This document shows, piece by piece, positions 7,862 through 16,048 of a DNA stretch of 64,000 nt (position 1 is its first letter; each line of letters opens with the position of its first letter). The stretch comes from Betaproteobacteria bacterium LSUCC0117 (lineage in GTDB: Bacteria; Pseudomonadota; Gammaproteobacteria; Burkholderiales; Burkholderiaceae_C): NCBI GenBank assembly GCA_030441535.1, contig JAUJFZ010000003.1, positions 186,001 through 250,000 on the forward strand, in the 5' to 3' direction. Both the position numbers and the translations under genes were made by a program. The notes beneath the pieces were generated by a model. That model ran no database searches and had not been told where the DNA came from. It saw only the letters and a list, made by a program, of their open reading frames with translations.

Positions 7862-9220
7862 TCATGGCGCCCCTTGGGGCCCTTGGGTGGGTGGCTCATC
7901 GGTGTCGGCAGCCGAGTTGCCGGCAAGCAGTGTATCTGCGCCGCTGTCGCTGAGAGCCTCGACCTGTCGGAGCGCTCGCCCCATCGCGCGGGTCCGGGTT
8001 TCCGCGCTATCGATGCTGTTGAGAACCGTTTGCGTCTGCGATTTGACTTTCGCTAGCACCGTACCAAACCGACCAAACTCGGTTTTCACGGCGCCCAAAA
8101 CCTGCCAAACCTCACTCGAACGCTTTTCAAGTGCGAGCGTTCGGAAACCCATTTGCAGCGAGTTAAGCATGGCCATCAGTGTGGTGGGGCCCACCAACGT
8201 CACGCGGTGTTCGCGCTGCAAACCTTCCATGAGACCCGGCACCCGCAGCACCTCCGCATAAAGGCTCTCAGTCGGCAGGAACAGCATGGCAAAGTCCGTG
8301 GTGTGCGGTGGCGCCACATATTTTTCGTTGATGGACTTAGCCTCGGCCTTGATGCGCGCAGTCAGCTCTTTGGTCGCTTGCGCCACCGCCACCGGATTGG
8401 CCGCTTCCTGCGCCAACAGCAAGCGTTCGTAGTCTTCGGTTGGGAACTTGGCATCGATTGGGAGCCACACCGGGGCGCCGTCATCGCCGCGTCCGGGCAA
8501 CCGAATGGCAAAGTCAACCTGGTTGCGCGACCCGGGCTTGGTCATGACCTGCTCCGCGTACTGATCGGGGGCCATGACCTGCTCCAGCAAACTTTTCAGC
8601 TGCGCCTCGCCAAACATGCCGCGATTCTTAACGTTCGACAACAGGTGCTTGAGGTCGCCAACGCCTTGCGCCAGGGTCTGCATTTCGCCCAGACCCTTGT
8701 GTACCTGCTCCAGGCGCTCTGCAACCTGCTTGAAGCTTTCCCCAAGGCGCTGTTCGAGCGTGGCTTGCAACTTTTCATCGACCACCGCACGCATCTCATC
8801 CAACTTGGTCGCGTTACTCGCTTGGAGTTGTGCGATTTGCTTATCCAGCGTTTCGCGCACCTCGGCCATACGGCGCGCATTGCCCTCATTCATTTGAGTG
8901 AGGCGTTCGGTCAGCGTATCGCCCACGTGCACCTTCAGCGCACTCAACTGATTGGCAAACGCTTCGAGTTGCGCGTTTTGGGTTCTGACCGATTGCGCCA
9001 CCTGCTCTGACAGACCCAGTTGGAATTGGGTCAAAGACTGCCCCAGTTCCTGCCGCCCGGCGCGCCCAGACTCGGTGAGCTCTTGGCGAATGCCACGCTC
9101 GATGGTCTCGAATGCACGCGTGGCATGATCGGATTGACCGCGCCAAACCAACCACACGAGTAACACCAGACAGCACAAGCTGACCAGTAACAAGGCGACC
9201 AACAAACTGGTGTTGTCCAT
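7862..9220 (-). CDS. rmuC: DNA recombination protein RmuC
   Basis: RmuC limits recombination at inverted repeats and is thought to be a membrane-anchored nuclease-fold protein. From ATG 9220 it has 452 residues. It carries one N-terminal transmembrane helix ('LLVALLLVSLCCLVLLVWLVW'-like), a long coiled coil (about residues 40-190, rich in Leu/Gln/Glu) and the RmuC domain (about 195-390) with 'RNRGMFGEAQLKSLLEQV', 'VDFAIRLPG' and 'WLPIDAKFPTEDYERL' carrying PD-(D/E)XK-like acidic/Lys residues. The earlier in-frame codon at 9235 is TTG and would overlap the nitroreductase gene, so ATG 9220, 2 bp after that stop, is preferred. The last 60 residues are low-complexity and end 'QGPQGAP'. Confidence 0.93.
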   Translation of the reverse strand: MDNTSLLVALLLVSLCCLVLLVWLVWRGQSDHATRAFETIERGIRQELTESGRAGRQELGQSLTQFQLGLSEQVAQSVRTQNAQLEAFANQLSALKVHVGDTLTERLTQMNEGNARRMAEVRETLDKQIAQLQASNATKLDEMRAVVDEKLQATLEQRLGESFKQVAERLEQVHKGLGEMQTLAQGVGDLKHLLSNVKNRGMFGEAQLKSLLEQVMAPDQYAEQVMTKPGSRNQVDFAIRLPGRGDDGAPVWLPIDAKFPTEDYERLLLAQEAANPVAVAQATKELTARIKAEAKSINEKYVAPPHTTDFAMLFLPTESLYAEVLRVPGLMEGLQREHRVTLVGPTTLMAMLNSLQMGFRTLALEKRSSEVWQVLGAVKTEFGRFGTVLAKVKSQTQTVLNSIDSAETRTRAMGRALRQVEALSDSGADTLLAGNSAADTDEPPTQGPQGAP

Positions 9221-9222
9221 TG

Positions 9223-9951
9223 TCAATCGATCCAATGGGTAAAGGACGACACCGGCTCACGAGGCGTGTAAAACCGATTCACCGTCTCCGACGCCTTGAT
9301 ATACCCCAACGACATGCCACAAACCAGCATCTCAGTCTCACCCGCCCCGATCAGCGGCATGATGATTTTGGCGTAGCCATTCCACGCGGCTTGTGGGCAG
9401 GTGTGCAAGCCGTGCGCGCGAGCCGCCAGCATCAGATTCTGTAAAAACATGCCGTAGTCCAGCAGCGAGCCTTGGCCCATCACACGCTCCACGGTAAACA
9501 TCAAACCCACTGGTGCGTCGAAGAACCGGAAGTTGCGCTGGTGCTGCGCGTGCATCGCATCTTTGTCGCCCTTGCCAATACCCAGCAGGCCGTAAAGCCC
9601 CCAGCCATTGGCACGTCGACGGTCAATGAATGGACTCACCCATTCGCGTGGGTAGTAGTCATAGGGCTCTTTGTATCGCTCGGCCAGCGAAGAATCTGCA
9701 CGTACAGCGTCATGCGCGGCACAAACCTCGTTGATCAACTGGATTCGCTTATCGCCTTGCAAGACATAGATCTTCCAAGGCTGTGTGTTGGTCCCCGAGG
9801 GTGCGCGTGCGGCCAAGGCGAAGATCGCCTCAAGGGTCTCGCGTGGCACCGGCGTCGGCTCAAAGGCCCGCATCGATACGCGCGTCTCGATAGCTTCGGG
9901 GACCGATCGCGCGGGTTGATTTGAGGGCACGGGGCCGGAAGTCTCGCTCAT
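9223..9951 (-). CDS. Nitroreductase-family flavoprotein
   Basis: This 242-residue protein has the FMN-dependent nitroreductase fold. It shows an N-terminal basic 'ETRVSMRAFEPTPVPRETL' segment that contacts FMN phosphate, 'APSGTNTQPWKIYVLQGDK' and the C-terminal 'GMSLGYIKASETVNRFYTPREP'. Such enzymes reduce nitro groups, quinones or enones with NAD(P)H; the physiological substrate is unknown. It overlaps the upstream thioesterase gene by 4 bp (ATGA type) and lies 2 bp before rmuC, so it belongs to a minus-strand run deacetylase-thioesterase-nitroreductase-rmuC. Confidence 0.88.
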   Translation of the reverse strand: MSETSGPVPSNQPARSVPEAIETRVSMRAFEPTPVPRETLEAIFALAARAPSGTNTQPWKIYVLQGDKRIQLINEVCAAHDAVRADSSLAERYKEPYDYYPREWVSPFIDRRRANGWGLYGLLGIGKGDKDAMHAQHQRNFRFFDAPVGLMFTVERVMGQGSLLDYGMFLQNLMLAARAHGLHTCPQAAWNGYAKIIMPLIGAGETEMLVCGMSLGYIKASETVNRFYTPREPVSSFTHWID

Positions 9952-10385
9952 GTAATTCGCTCCAATAATTGCTTAAGGTGAGCCGGCAAAGGCGTCGGCC
10001 GGCGGGTTTTTGCATCGACGTAAACATGGGTGAACTGACCCAAGGCAGCGGACCATTCGGCATCCTTCGCGAAAACGCCTAACTGGTAACGCACGCTTGA
10101 AGTGCCCATGTGAGTCACTTGAATCCCAATTTCAACGGGGTCTGGAAAAGCCAGCGAAGAGAAGTAATGACATTGGGTGTGCACGACCAGGCCGATGACC
10201 TGGCCATCATGGATATCAAGCGCCTGATTCTCAATCAACCAGCGGTTAACAGCGGTGTCAAACCACGCGTAGTAGACGACGTTGTTGACGTGCCCGTACA
10301 CATCGTTGTCTTCCCAACGGGTTTGGATGGGGCAAAACACCTTGAACGTATCGCGGGAAACAGGGGTTTGTCGCTTGTCAGTCAT
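9948..10385 (-). CDS. Acyl-CoA thioesterase, YbgC/4HBT hot-dog fold
   Basis: This 145-residue hot-dog protein carries the 4-hydroxybenzoyl-CoA thioesterase-type signature 'RWEDNDVYGHVNNVVYYAWFDTA', in which the Asp and the H-V-N motif form the active site. The YbgC/FadM-like group hydrolyses acyl-CoA, often short or aromatic chains. It starts 17 bp after the deacetylase-fold gene and overlaps the nitroreductase gene by 4 bp. Chain-length preference is not readable from sequence. Confidence 0.87.
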   Translation of the reverse strand: MTDKRQTPVSRDTFKVFCPIQTRWEDNDVYGHVNNVVYYAWFDTAVNRWLIENQALDIHDGQVIGLVVHTQCHYFSSLAFPDPVEIGIQVTHMGTSSVRYQLGVFAKDAEWSAALGQFTHVYVDAKTRRPTPLPAHLKQLLERIT

Positions 10386-10401
10386 CGCTTAATTATGCAA
10401 G

Positions 10402-11337
10402 TTAGTTGTGAACTTGCCAGTCAACCGCGAGCGCCTGCGCAATCTCAAAAGTCTGGAACTGCACACGGACGGTACTGGCAATCTCGTGACCATAGCCACC
10501 CGCCATGGCAAACGCGACCGGCAGCCCCTTTGTCTTTGCCCACTCAAACACGACGGTATCACGTGCCCGCATGCCCTCGTCAGTGACCTTTAGACGCCCC
10601 AGGCGATCGCCCTCATGGATATCGGCACCGGCCAAGTAAAGCACTAAATCCGGGGCAAAGCGCTGGGTCAAGTGCCCTAAAGCCTCATCCAACGCAGCGA
10701 GATAGCCGGCATCATCTAGGCCATCGGGTAACGCTACATCGAGGTCGCCGGGTTCTTTCCGGAAGGGAAAGTTTTTATCGCCATGCAAGGAGAGCGTGAA
10801 GACCGTTGGGTCATTGCGAAAAACATGGGCGGTTCCGTTGCCCTGATGGACGTCGCAATCGATGATGGCGACCGCCATGGGACGGGCACGAGGTCCACGC
10901 TGCTGCAACCAATCAGACTGCAGCACTCGCGCGGTCACCGCCATGTCATTAAAGACGCAAAAACCGCCGCCTTTGTCAGCGTAAGCATGATGGGTACCCC
11001 CGGCGATATTTGCGGCAACCCCCTCAGTCATGGCCACCCGTGCAGCGGCGATACTGGCGCCCACTGAGTGGCGAGCCCGCAGATTCATTTGGGGTGACCA
11101 TGGAAAACCAATCTCGCGCTGCATCGCCGCAGAAATGCCACCGCTGGCGATGTCCTCGATGTATGCGGGTGTGTGAACCATGGCCAACTGCCCGTCGGTG
11201 GCGGCCGGCGCCGCTTGCAACGTGACCCTCGGCAGAGCAGACGCGATAGCATCTCGCAAAAGTGCGTACTTTTGCATCGGAAACCGATGGCCTTCGGGCA
11301 GCTTGAGCACAAAATCTGTGGCGTAAAAGGCTTTCAT
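10402..11337 (-). CDS. Histone deacetylase-family (HDAC/AcuC-fold) protein
   Basis: The 311-residue product has the arginase/deacetylase fold. Zn-site and catalytic motifs are visible: GGTHHAYADKGGGFCVFND (tandem His) and 'IIDCDVHQGNGTAHVF' (Asp and His zinc ligands), plus 'YLAGADIHEGDRLG' with the third Asp. Bacterial members deacetylate polyamines, acetoin-pathway substrates or proteins; the substrate is open. Beginning 'ATDFVLKLPEGHRFPMQKY', it resembles the group often annotated as histone deacetylase in proteobacteria. A second, only distantly similar HDAC-fold gene lies at 30039-31007. It diverges from the phasin gene across a 268-bp regulatory region. Confidence 0.9.
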   Translation of the reverse strand: MKAFYATDFVLKLPEGHRFPMQKYALLRDAIASALPRVTLQAAPAATDGQLAMVHTPAYIEDIASGGISAAMQREIGFPWSPQMNLRARHSVGASIAAARVAMTEGVAANIAGGTHHAYADKGGGFCVFNDMAVTARVLQSDWLQQRGPRARPMAVAIIDCDVHQGNGTAHVFRNDPTVFTLSLHGDKNFPFRKEPGDLDVALPDGLDDAGYLAALDEALGHLTQRFAPDLVLYLAGADIHEGDRLGRLKVTDEGMRARDTVVFEWAKTKGLPVAFAMAGGYGHEIASTVRVQFQTFEIAQALAVDWQVHN

Positions 11338-11436
11338 CAGCTAGGAAAGGTGGTTTATCTGACACCCAAAATAGACACATAACACGTTGAAATTAAACAC
11401 TTTAACGTCAATTTCCGCACAAACTTTGTCGCTTTT

Positions 11437-11450
11437 TTGCTGCACAGCAA
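11437..11450. promoter_or_regulatory. TGC-rich dyad upstream of the phasin promoter (candidate PhaR site 1)
   Basis: TTGCTGCACAGCAA has perfect 6-bp arms around a 2-base centre. It lies just upstream of the -35 hexamer and matches a second copy exactly 60 bp downstream at 12 of 14 positions. TGC-rich dyads are known targets of the polyhydroxyalkanoate regulator PhaR; assignment to PhaR is inference. Confidence 0.6.
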
Positions 11451-11458
11451 CAAAAATG

Positions 11459-11486
11459 TTGCACCGCGTCATTTTTTCTCTATAAT
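11459..11486 (+). promoter_or_regulatory. Sigma-70 promoter of the phasin gene
   Basis: TTGCAC (11459-11464), a 16-bp spacer and a consensus TATAAT (11481-11486). This is the best sigma-70 match in the window. It lies between two TTGCnGCnCAGCAA dyads and gives a leader of about 110 bases before the phasin start. Confidence 0.75.
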
Positions 11487-11496
11487 TCGAATCATG

Positions 11497-11510
11497 TTGC
11501 AGCGCAGCAA
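11497..11510. promoter_or_regulatory. TGC-rich dyad downstream of the phasin -10 (candidate PhaR site 2)
   Basis: TTGCAGCGCAGCAA begins 10 bp after the -10 box, over the likely transcription start. A protein bound here would block initiation or early elongation. It matches the copy at 11437-11450 at 12 of 14 positions. Confidence 0.6.
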
Positions 11511-11605
11511 AGTAGGAATCTACAGGGTCAAGGCCTAGTAAAACCAAGTCGCCGCTCTCAACAACCTGTCACTAAGACCTTTTTGAACTTTACTGGAGTA
11601 TGACT

Positions 11606-12148
11606 ATGCTAACCGTTGAACAAATCACCGCCGCACAACAAGCCAACCTGAACACCATGTTCGGTTTGACCGCCAAGGCCTTCGAAGGCGTTGAGAAATT
11701 AATCGAATTGAACATCCAAGCCTCAAAAGCTGCAATGGCCGAGTCAGCCGACAAAGCCCACGCACTGTTGGCTGTTAAGGACGCCCAAGAACTGATCGCC
11801 ATGCAAGCTGCAATGGTTCAGCCTTTGGCCGAGAAAGCCGCTGCTTACAGCCGTCACGTTTACGAGATTGCCTCTGGCACCGCTGCTGAATTCAACGCCG
11901 CTGCTGAGTCACAGTCTGCTGAAGCTCAGAAGAAATTCATGACTGTCGTCGACAACGCCGCCAAGAACGCACCTGCTGGTTCAGAGACCGCTGTTGCCGT
12001 CATGAAGTCTGCTGTTGCTGCTGCAAACAACGCTGTTGAGTCAGTCCAGAAGGCTGTCAAGCAAGCAACTGAGCTGGCTGAAAGCAACATGAACACCTTG
12101 GCAGCAACCGCTGTTTCAACTGCTAAAACAACTGCCAAGAAACGTTAA
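11606..12148 (+). CDS. phaP: Phasin family protein (PHA granule coat)
   Basis: Phasins coat polyhydroxyalkanoate granules and set their size and number. From ATG 11606 the product has 180 residues and begins MLTVEQITAAQQANLN, the standard phasin N-terminus; it continues 'FGLTAKAFEGVEKLIELN'. An earlier ATG at 11600 would leave only 3 bases after the TGGAG ribosome-binding site, whereas 11606 leaves 9. The protein is amphipathic, helical and Ala-rich ('AVAAANNAVESVQKAVKQATELAESN'), ends 'TAKTTAKKR' and has no signal peptide. A strong promoter flanked by TGC-rich dyads suggests PhaR-type control. No PHA synthase or thiolase is present in the window. Confidence 0.93.
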   Translation: MLTVEQITAAQQANLNTMFGLTAKAFEGVEKLIELNIQASKAAMAESADKAHALLAVKDAQELIAMQAAMVQPLAEKAAAYSRHVYEIASGTAAEFNAAAESQSAEAQKKFMTVVDNAAKNAPAGSETAVAVMKSAVAAANNAVESVQKAVKQATELAESNMNTLAATAVSTAKTTAKKR

Positions 12149-12199
12149 TTTTTTGATTATTGTCTCCTGAGATTTTTCGCTGACTAACGCGTCAACGAA

Positions 12200-13153
12200 T
12201 CACTCTTTTAAGCCCAGCGACTTCGGTTGTTGGGCTTTTTTTGTTTTTTGAGCAATCAACACCCGTAACCGAGGTAATTCACGTTGCATCGCAACCCGAC
12301 CCGCCATGATGGCTTGCTTGCGTGAACTGAAGTCAGCGGACCCTACGCCCGCCAGCTGCGGTGTCACGACGACATCGGCCGCTTCCAACTCAAACACATT
12401 GAGCTGTTGCCCCATGATGGAGAAGGTCTGTAACACGAGGCCGGTGGTGTCCTTCGCCGGCGTTGCTGACGGTGGGCTGGAAATATTCACCGCAATCACC
12501 ACTTCGCCCCCCATATCGCGTGCGAAACGCGCAGGTACCGGCGCGACCAATCCCCCATCCACGTATTCTTTGTCTCCAATCGCAACCGGCATGAACACAC
12601 CCGGTACCGCGGACGATGCACGAACCGCCGTACCTGTGTCGCCCGTCCGGAATACGATGGGTGCCCCGGTGCCAAGGGTGGCCGCAACGATCCCGATCGG
12701 CTTGTTTAATGCCTGCAATGGTCGACCGCCAACTTGTTTGTTGATGTAGTTCGCCAAAGCCTCACCTCGGATCATGCCGCGGTTAATTAACGGGAACATC
12801 CAATCAGTCAGCGTCGTCTCATCCATGCCCATGGCGGCCCTTTCCAATGCCGCCCCCGTGAGTCCACTCGCATGCAGCGCCGCGACAACGCTGCCCGCTG
12901 AAGTCCCGACCACCAGATCCACTGGCACCCCCGCCTCCTCCAACACCTGCAGCACGCCCACGTGCGCAAAGCCGCGTGCAGCGCCACCGCCCAGCGCCAA
13001 AGCAATACGCGGCGGCACAAGGATTTCAACCACCTCAGGCGGCGGTGTCACAGGCTCAGGTGCTTTGGTCGGAGCCACCGTACAAGCCACCACCGAGAAA
13101 GTCAGCGCAAGCACCAAGCCTAGACGGCTCAACGGATTCATCATGGGAGTCAT
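12200..13153 (-). CDS. Patatin-like phospholipase lipoprotein (RssA-like)
   Basis: The 317-residue product has a lipoprotein signal peptide (hydrophobic core 'LGLVLALTFSVVAC', lipobox Cys24) and then a Pro-rich linker. The patatin domain has all hallmarks: oxyanion loop LALGGGAARGFAHVG (about 52-66), nucleophile elbow VGTSAGSVV (Ser85) and DGG motif with Asp199 ('EYVDGGLVAPVP'). It is therefore a predicted Ser-Asp dyad lipid acyl hydrolase anchored to a membrane facing the periplasm. ATGs at 13153, 13144 and 13141 are all possible starts; none has a strong ribosome-binding site. The C-terminal coding sequence contains the opposing phasin terminator. Confidence 0.9.
   Translation of the reverse strand: MTPMMNPLSRLGLVLALTFSVVACTVAPTKAPEPVTPPPEVVEILVPPRIALALGGGAARGFAHVGVLQVLEEAGVPVDLVVGTSAGSVVAALHASGLTGAALERAAMGMDETTLTDWMFPLINRGMIRGEALANYINKQVGGRPLQALNKPIGIVAATLGTGAPIVFRTGDTGTAVRASSAVPGVFMPVAIGDKEYVDGGLVAPVPARFARDMGGEVVIAVNISSPPSATPAKDTTGLVLQTFSIMGQQLNVFELEAADVVVTPQLAGVGSADFSSRKQAIMAGRVAMQRELPRLRVLIAQKTKKAQQPKSLGLKE
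12210..12242 (+). terminator. Phasin terminator embedded in the patatin gene's 3' end
   Basis: AAGCCCA / TGGGCTT arms, extended inward by G-U-rich pairs around CTTCGG, are followed by eight T residues. It terminates the plus-strand phasin transcript, yet lies inside the last codons of the convergent minus-strand patatin gene. Confidence 0.85.
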
Positions 13154-13245
13154 AAGGGAGACAGCAAGTCCGCAACAGTCAGCGAAGTCGCTACTTTAGC
13201 CGCGCTCGCGACTTGCGGTTTGGTTTACACTTTTCGCCATGGATC

Positions 13246-13265
13246 TGACGTTTACGTTAACGTCA
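13246..13265. promoter_or_regulatory. 20-bp palindromic operator upstream of the SDR gene
   Basis: TGACGTTTACGTTAACGTCA is a palindrome with one mismatched pair, 40 bp upstream of the dehydrogenase start. It is identical at 19 of 20 positions to the perfect palindrome upstream of etfB (28617-28636). Dyads of this TnACGT type have, to my recollection, been proposed for LiuR-type MerR regulators of acyl-CoA and branched-chain amino acid catabolism; the regulator's identity is inference. Confidence 0.7.
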
Positions 13266-13304
13266 ATCAAACGCAAACCACTATCTAATCGCAAGGAGCA
13301 CGTC

Positions 13305-14063
13305 ATGGACATTCAATCAACCGTATTCATCGTCACTGGGGGTGCCTCTGGGCTGGGCGAGGGCGCGGCTCGCATGCTGGCCGAAAACGGCGCAAAGGTG
13401 GTGATCGCCGATATGCAGGTTGAAAAAGGCCAAGCAGTGGCCGCGTCCATTGGGGGCACTTTTGTCAAATGTGATGTCAGCAGCGAGGCGGACGCCCAAG
13501 CCGCCGTGGACGCCGCAACGAAAATGGGCCCGCTGTTCGGTTTGATCAACTGCGCGGGCATTGCCCCAGCCGAAAAAACCGTTGGCAAATCAGGCGCGCA
13601 CAGCCTGAGCACGTTCAGCAAAACCATCAGCGTCAACCTGGTTGGTTCATTCAACATGATCCGTTTGTGTGCCGAGGCCATGAGCCAGAACGCACCGCAA
13701 GCGACGGGTGAGCGCGGCGTGCTGATCAGCACGGCTTCTGTAGCCGCGTACGATGGACAAATCGGGCAAGCCGCTTACAGCGCGTCTAAGGGCGGCATTG
13801 TGGGCATGACCCTGCCCATTGCGCGAGACTTGGCGCGCAACGGCATTCGTAACATGACTATCGCCCCAGGTATCTTCGGCACGCCCATGCTGTTTGGGAT
13901 GCCACAAGAAGTGCAAGACGCATTGGCCGCGGGCGTCCCCTTCCCCAGCCGCTTGGGAACCCCTCAGGACTACGCCAAATTGGCCAAGCACATCATCGAA
14001 AACGACATGCTGAACGGTGAGGTGATTCGCTTGGACGGCGCGATTCGTTTGGCGCCCCGTTAA
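13305..14063 (+). CDS. Short-chain dehydrogenase, HSD10/3-hydroxyacyl-CoA dehydrogenase type II-like
   Basis: The product has 252 residues from ATG 13305, which sits 6 bases after an AAGGAG ribosome-binding site; an upstream in-frame ATG at 13239 overlaps the operator and is rejected. The Rossmann NAD(P) motif is TGGASGLGEG (residues about 11-20) and the catalytic Ser and Y-x3-K are in 'STASVAAYDGQIGQAAYSASKGG'. The sequence style ('MDIQSTVFIVTGGASGLG', 'PFPSRLGTPQDYAKL') is that of type II 3-hydroxyacyl-CoA dehydrogenases acting in fatty-acid and isoleucine breakdown. The operator shared with the etf/acyl-CoA dehydrogenase operon supports a beta-oxidation role. Confidence 0.88.
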   Translation: MDIQSTVFIVTGGASGLGEGAARMLAENGAKVVIADMQVEKGQAVAASIGGTFVKCDVSSEADAQAAVDAATKMGPLFGLINCAGIAPAEKTVGKSGAHSLSTFSKTISVNLVGSFNMIRLCAEAMSQNAPQATGERGVLISTASVAAYDGQIGQAAYSASKGGIVGMTLPIARDLARNGIRNMTIAPGIFGTPMLFGMPQEVQDALAAGVPFPSRLGTPQDYAKLAKHIIENDMLNGEVIRLDGAIRLAPR

Positions 14064-14102
14064 GGTACGCATCACGGCCTGCGCTTCGCGCACAATATAG
14101 CC

Positions 14103-16004
14103 GTGGCCATACCCCAATCATTCATCCAAGACTTGCTGGCGCGCACCGATGTGGTGGACGTGGTGGGGAAGCACGTCCAATTAAAGCGCGGGGGCGCGAA
14201 CTACATGGGCCTGTGCCCATTCCACGGTGAGAAGTCGCCATCGTTCTCCGTCAGCCCATCCAAGCAGTTTTATCACTGCTTTGGTTGCGGTAAAAATGGC
14301 AACGCCATTGGCTTCTTGATGGACCACACAGGCGCCTCGTTTGTCGAGGCCGTGCAGGACCTCGCCCAGCAACTCGGTTTAACGGTGCCCGAGGAGCAAA
14401 CATCTCCAGCCCAGCGCGCGCAAGCCGCCGAGCAACGGTCACGACACAGCCAGCTGGTCGACACCATGACGCAGGCGGCGATAGGCTACCAAAAAGCCCT
14501 AAAAGGCAACGCCCGTGCTGTGGCGTATCTCAAAAACAGAGGTCTGACCGGTCAAATCGCCAAGACCTTTGGTCTGGGCTACGCACCCGAGGGTTGGCGT
14601 TTCCTCTCAACGGTATTGCCAGACTACCTCGATAGCAAATTGGCCGATTGCGGCATGGTCATCGTCTCCGAGAGCGAGAACAACGATGGTTCCGAGGAGA
14701 AACGATACGACCGTTTTCGCGATCGCATCATGTTTCCGATTCGCAATGTGAAAGGCGAAGTCATTGGGTTCGGTGGGCGCGTGCTTGACAAGGGCGAACC
14801 GAAGTACCTCAACTCGCCCGAGACCCCCCTGTTCTCGAAAGGACGTGAGCTTTACGGCCTGTTCGAGGGTCGCACGGCGATGCGCGAGCGGGGCTATGCG
14901 CTGGTTACAGAGGGGTACATGGACGTTGTTGCGCTCGCGCAAATGGGTTTTGGAAATGCCGTTGCAACACTGGGCACAGCCTGCACCCCAGAGCACATCC
15001 ATAAACTTTTCCGTTTCACCCACAACATCGTGTTCAGCTTTGACGGCGACGCGGCGGGTCGACGCGCCGCGCGAAAAGCCCTTGAGGCCGCTCTCCCCCA
15101 CGCTACAGACACGCGAACGCTCAAGTTCCTGTTTTTGCCCAGTGAGCATGACCCCGACAGCTTCATCCGTGCCAATGGCGCACCGGCCTTCGAGCAAGCC
15201 GTAGCCAGCGCAACACCGCTGAGCCAATTCTTAATCGATGTGGCGGCACAAGACGTCGACTTGAATCTGCCGGAGGGCCGCGCACACTTTTTAACGCAAG
15301 CGCAAGCGCTATGGCAGGCGTTACCCGATGGGGCGCTGAAGCGACAAATGCTCAGCAGCATTGCAGACCAAGCGCAGCTGGGCGGCAATGAGGTCCTTGA
15401 GTTGTGGCAGGGTCCATCCCCAAACCGCTCAGGCAAACGCTGGAGCGCGCCAGCCGGGAAAACCAGTACCACGGCCGGTAATGGCATGGGTGCGCCAAAC
15501 CAAATCAACGCCGCCACCAATCAGGGCCGTGCTTACGGCAAGCAGGCATGGCAACCGCGCGCGGCAGCATCTGGACGAGGCAGCGTGACCAGCCGCGCAG
15601 ACCATGTCGCCCGGATCGTCCTGACGCACCCCGCGGCTTGGGGGTGGCTCAGCACCGAAGACCAACACATGCTCGCCGAATTACCGCCGCCACACGGTCC
15701 CCTGTTCACTTGGTTGGAAAGTCAATGGCACGACCATGGCGCACAGCCATGGGCAGCCCTACAGGTGGCGATTCAATCGCATGCATTTTCAAATCATGCC
15801 CTCCGACTGGTTGCGCAAGCCGACACCCTTGGGAGCGAGAATGAAGCTGAAACCCGCGCAGAGCTCGAGCAGCTCCTCAAGCGAATGCTTATCGAGCACC
15901 TCAAGCGCGAAGAAGGTCTTGCCATTGAAGCCGGCGAGAGCGAGCGTTACAAGGCGCTGCAGGCGCGACGCTTGGCGCTGCAGTCGGCGGCGTCAGGCGG
16001 GTAA
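14103..16004 (+). CDS. dnaG: DNA primase
   Basis: DnaG synthesises RNA primers at the replication fork. The 633-residue product has the N-terminal CHC2 zinc finger (Cys38, His41, Cys59, Cys62 in 'LCPFHGEKSPSFSV...CFGCGKNGNAIGF') and the catalytic core with TOPRIM motifs 'LVTEGYMDVVALAQ' and 'VFSFDGDAAGRRAARKAL'. A C-terminal helicase-binding region follows a low-complexity linker at about residues 435-490. The only plausible start is GTG 14103, with no clear ribosome-binding site. It precedes rpoD as in the macromolecular-synthesis operon, but rpsU is not adjacent; the SDR gene is upstream instead. Confidence 0.97.
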   Translation: MAIPQSFIQDLLARTDVVDVVGKHVQLKRGGANYMGLCPFHGEKSPSFSVSPSKQFYHCFGCGKNGNAIGFLMDHTGASFVEAVQDLAQQLGLTVPEEQTSPAQRAQAAEQRSRHSQLVDTMTQAAIGYQKALKGNARAVAYLKNRGLTGQIAKTFGLGYAPEGWRFLSTVLPDYLDSKLADCGMVIVSESENNDGSEEKRYDRFRDRIMFPIRNVKGEVIGFGGRVLDKGEPKYLNSPETPLFSKGRELYGLFEGRTAMRERGYALVTEGYMDVVALAQMGFGNAVATLGTACTPEHIHKLFRFTHNIVFSFDGDAAGRRAARKALEAALPHATDTRTLKFLFLPSEHDPDSFIRANGAPAFEQAVASATPLSQFLIDVAAQDVDLNLPEGRAHFLTQAQALWQALPDGALKRQMLSSIADQAQLGGNEVLELWQGPSPNRSGKRWSAPAGKTSTTAGNGMGAPNQINAATNQGRAYGKQAWQPRAAASGRGSVTSRADHVARIVLTHPAAWGWLSTEDQHMLAELPPPHGPLFTWLESQWHDHGAQPWAALQVAIQSHAFSNHALRLVAQADTLGSENEAETRAELEQLLKRMLIEHLKREEGLAIEAGESERYKALQARRLALQSAASGG

Positions 16005-16039
16005 TTTTTTCATTGACCTAACGACTGAGGCAGTCGATT

Positions 16040-16048
16040 TGGTATAAT
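16040..16048 (+). promoter_or_regulatory. Extended -10 promoter upstream of rpoD
   Basis: TGGTATAAT is a full extended -10 element (TGn + TATAAT). A TTGACC at 16013 lies too far upstream to pair with it. The predicted RNA would have a leader of about 220 bases before rpoD, so rpoD could be expressed independently of dnaG. Confidence 0.5.

Noticed and set aside
8153..9010. 285-codon plus-strand frame opposite rmuC
   Set aside because: A His/Leu/Arg-rich translation typical of an antisense shadow; rmuC on the minus strand explains the region.
11401..11414. Half-site TTTAACGTCAA resembling the etf/SDR operator
   Set aside because: Only one arm is present and no matching arm at the palindromic distance; it could be chance.
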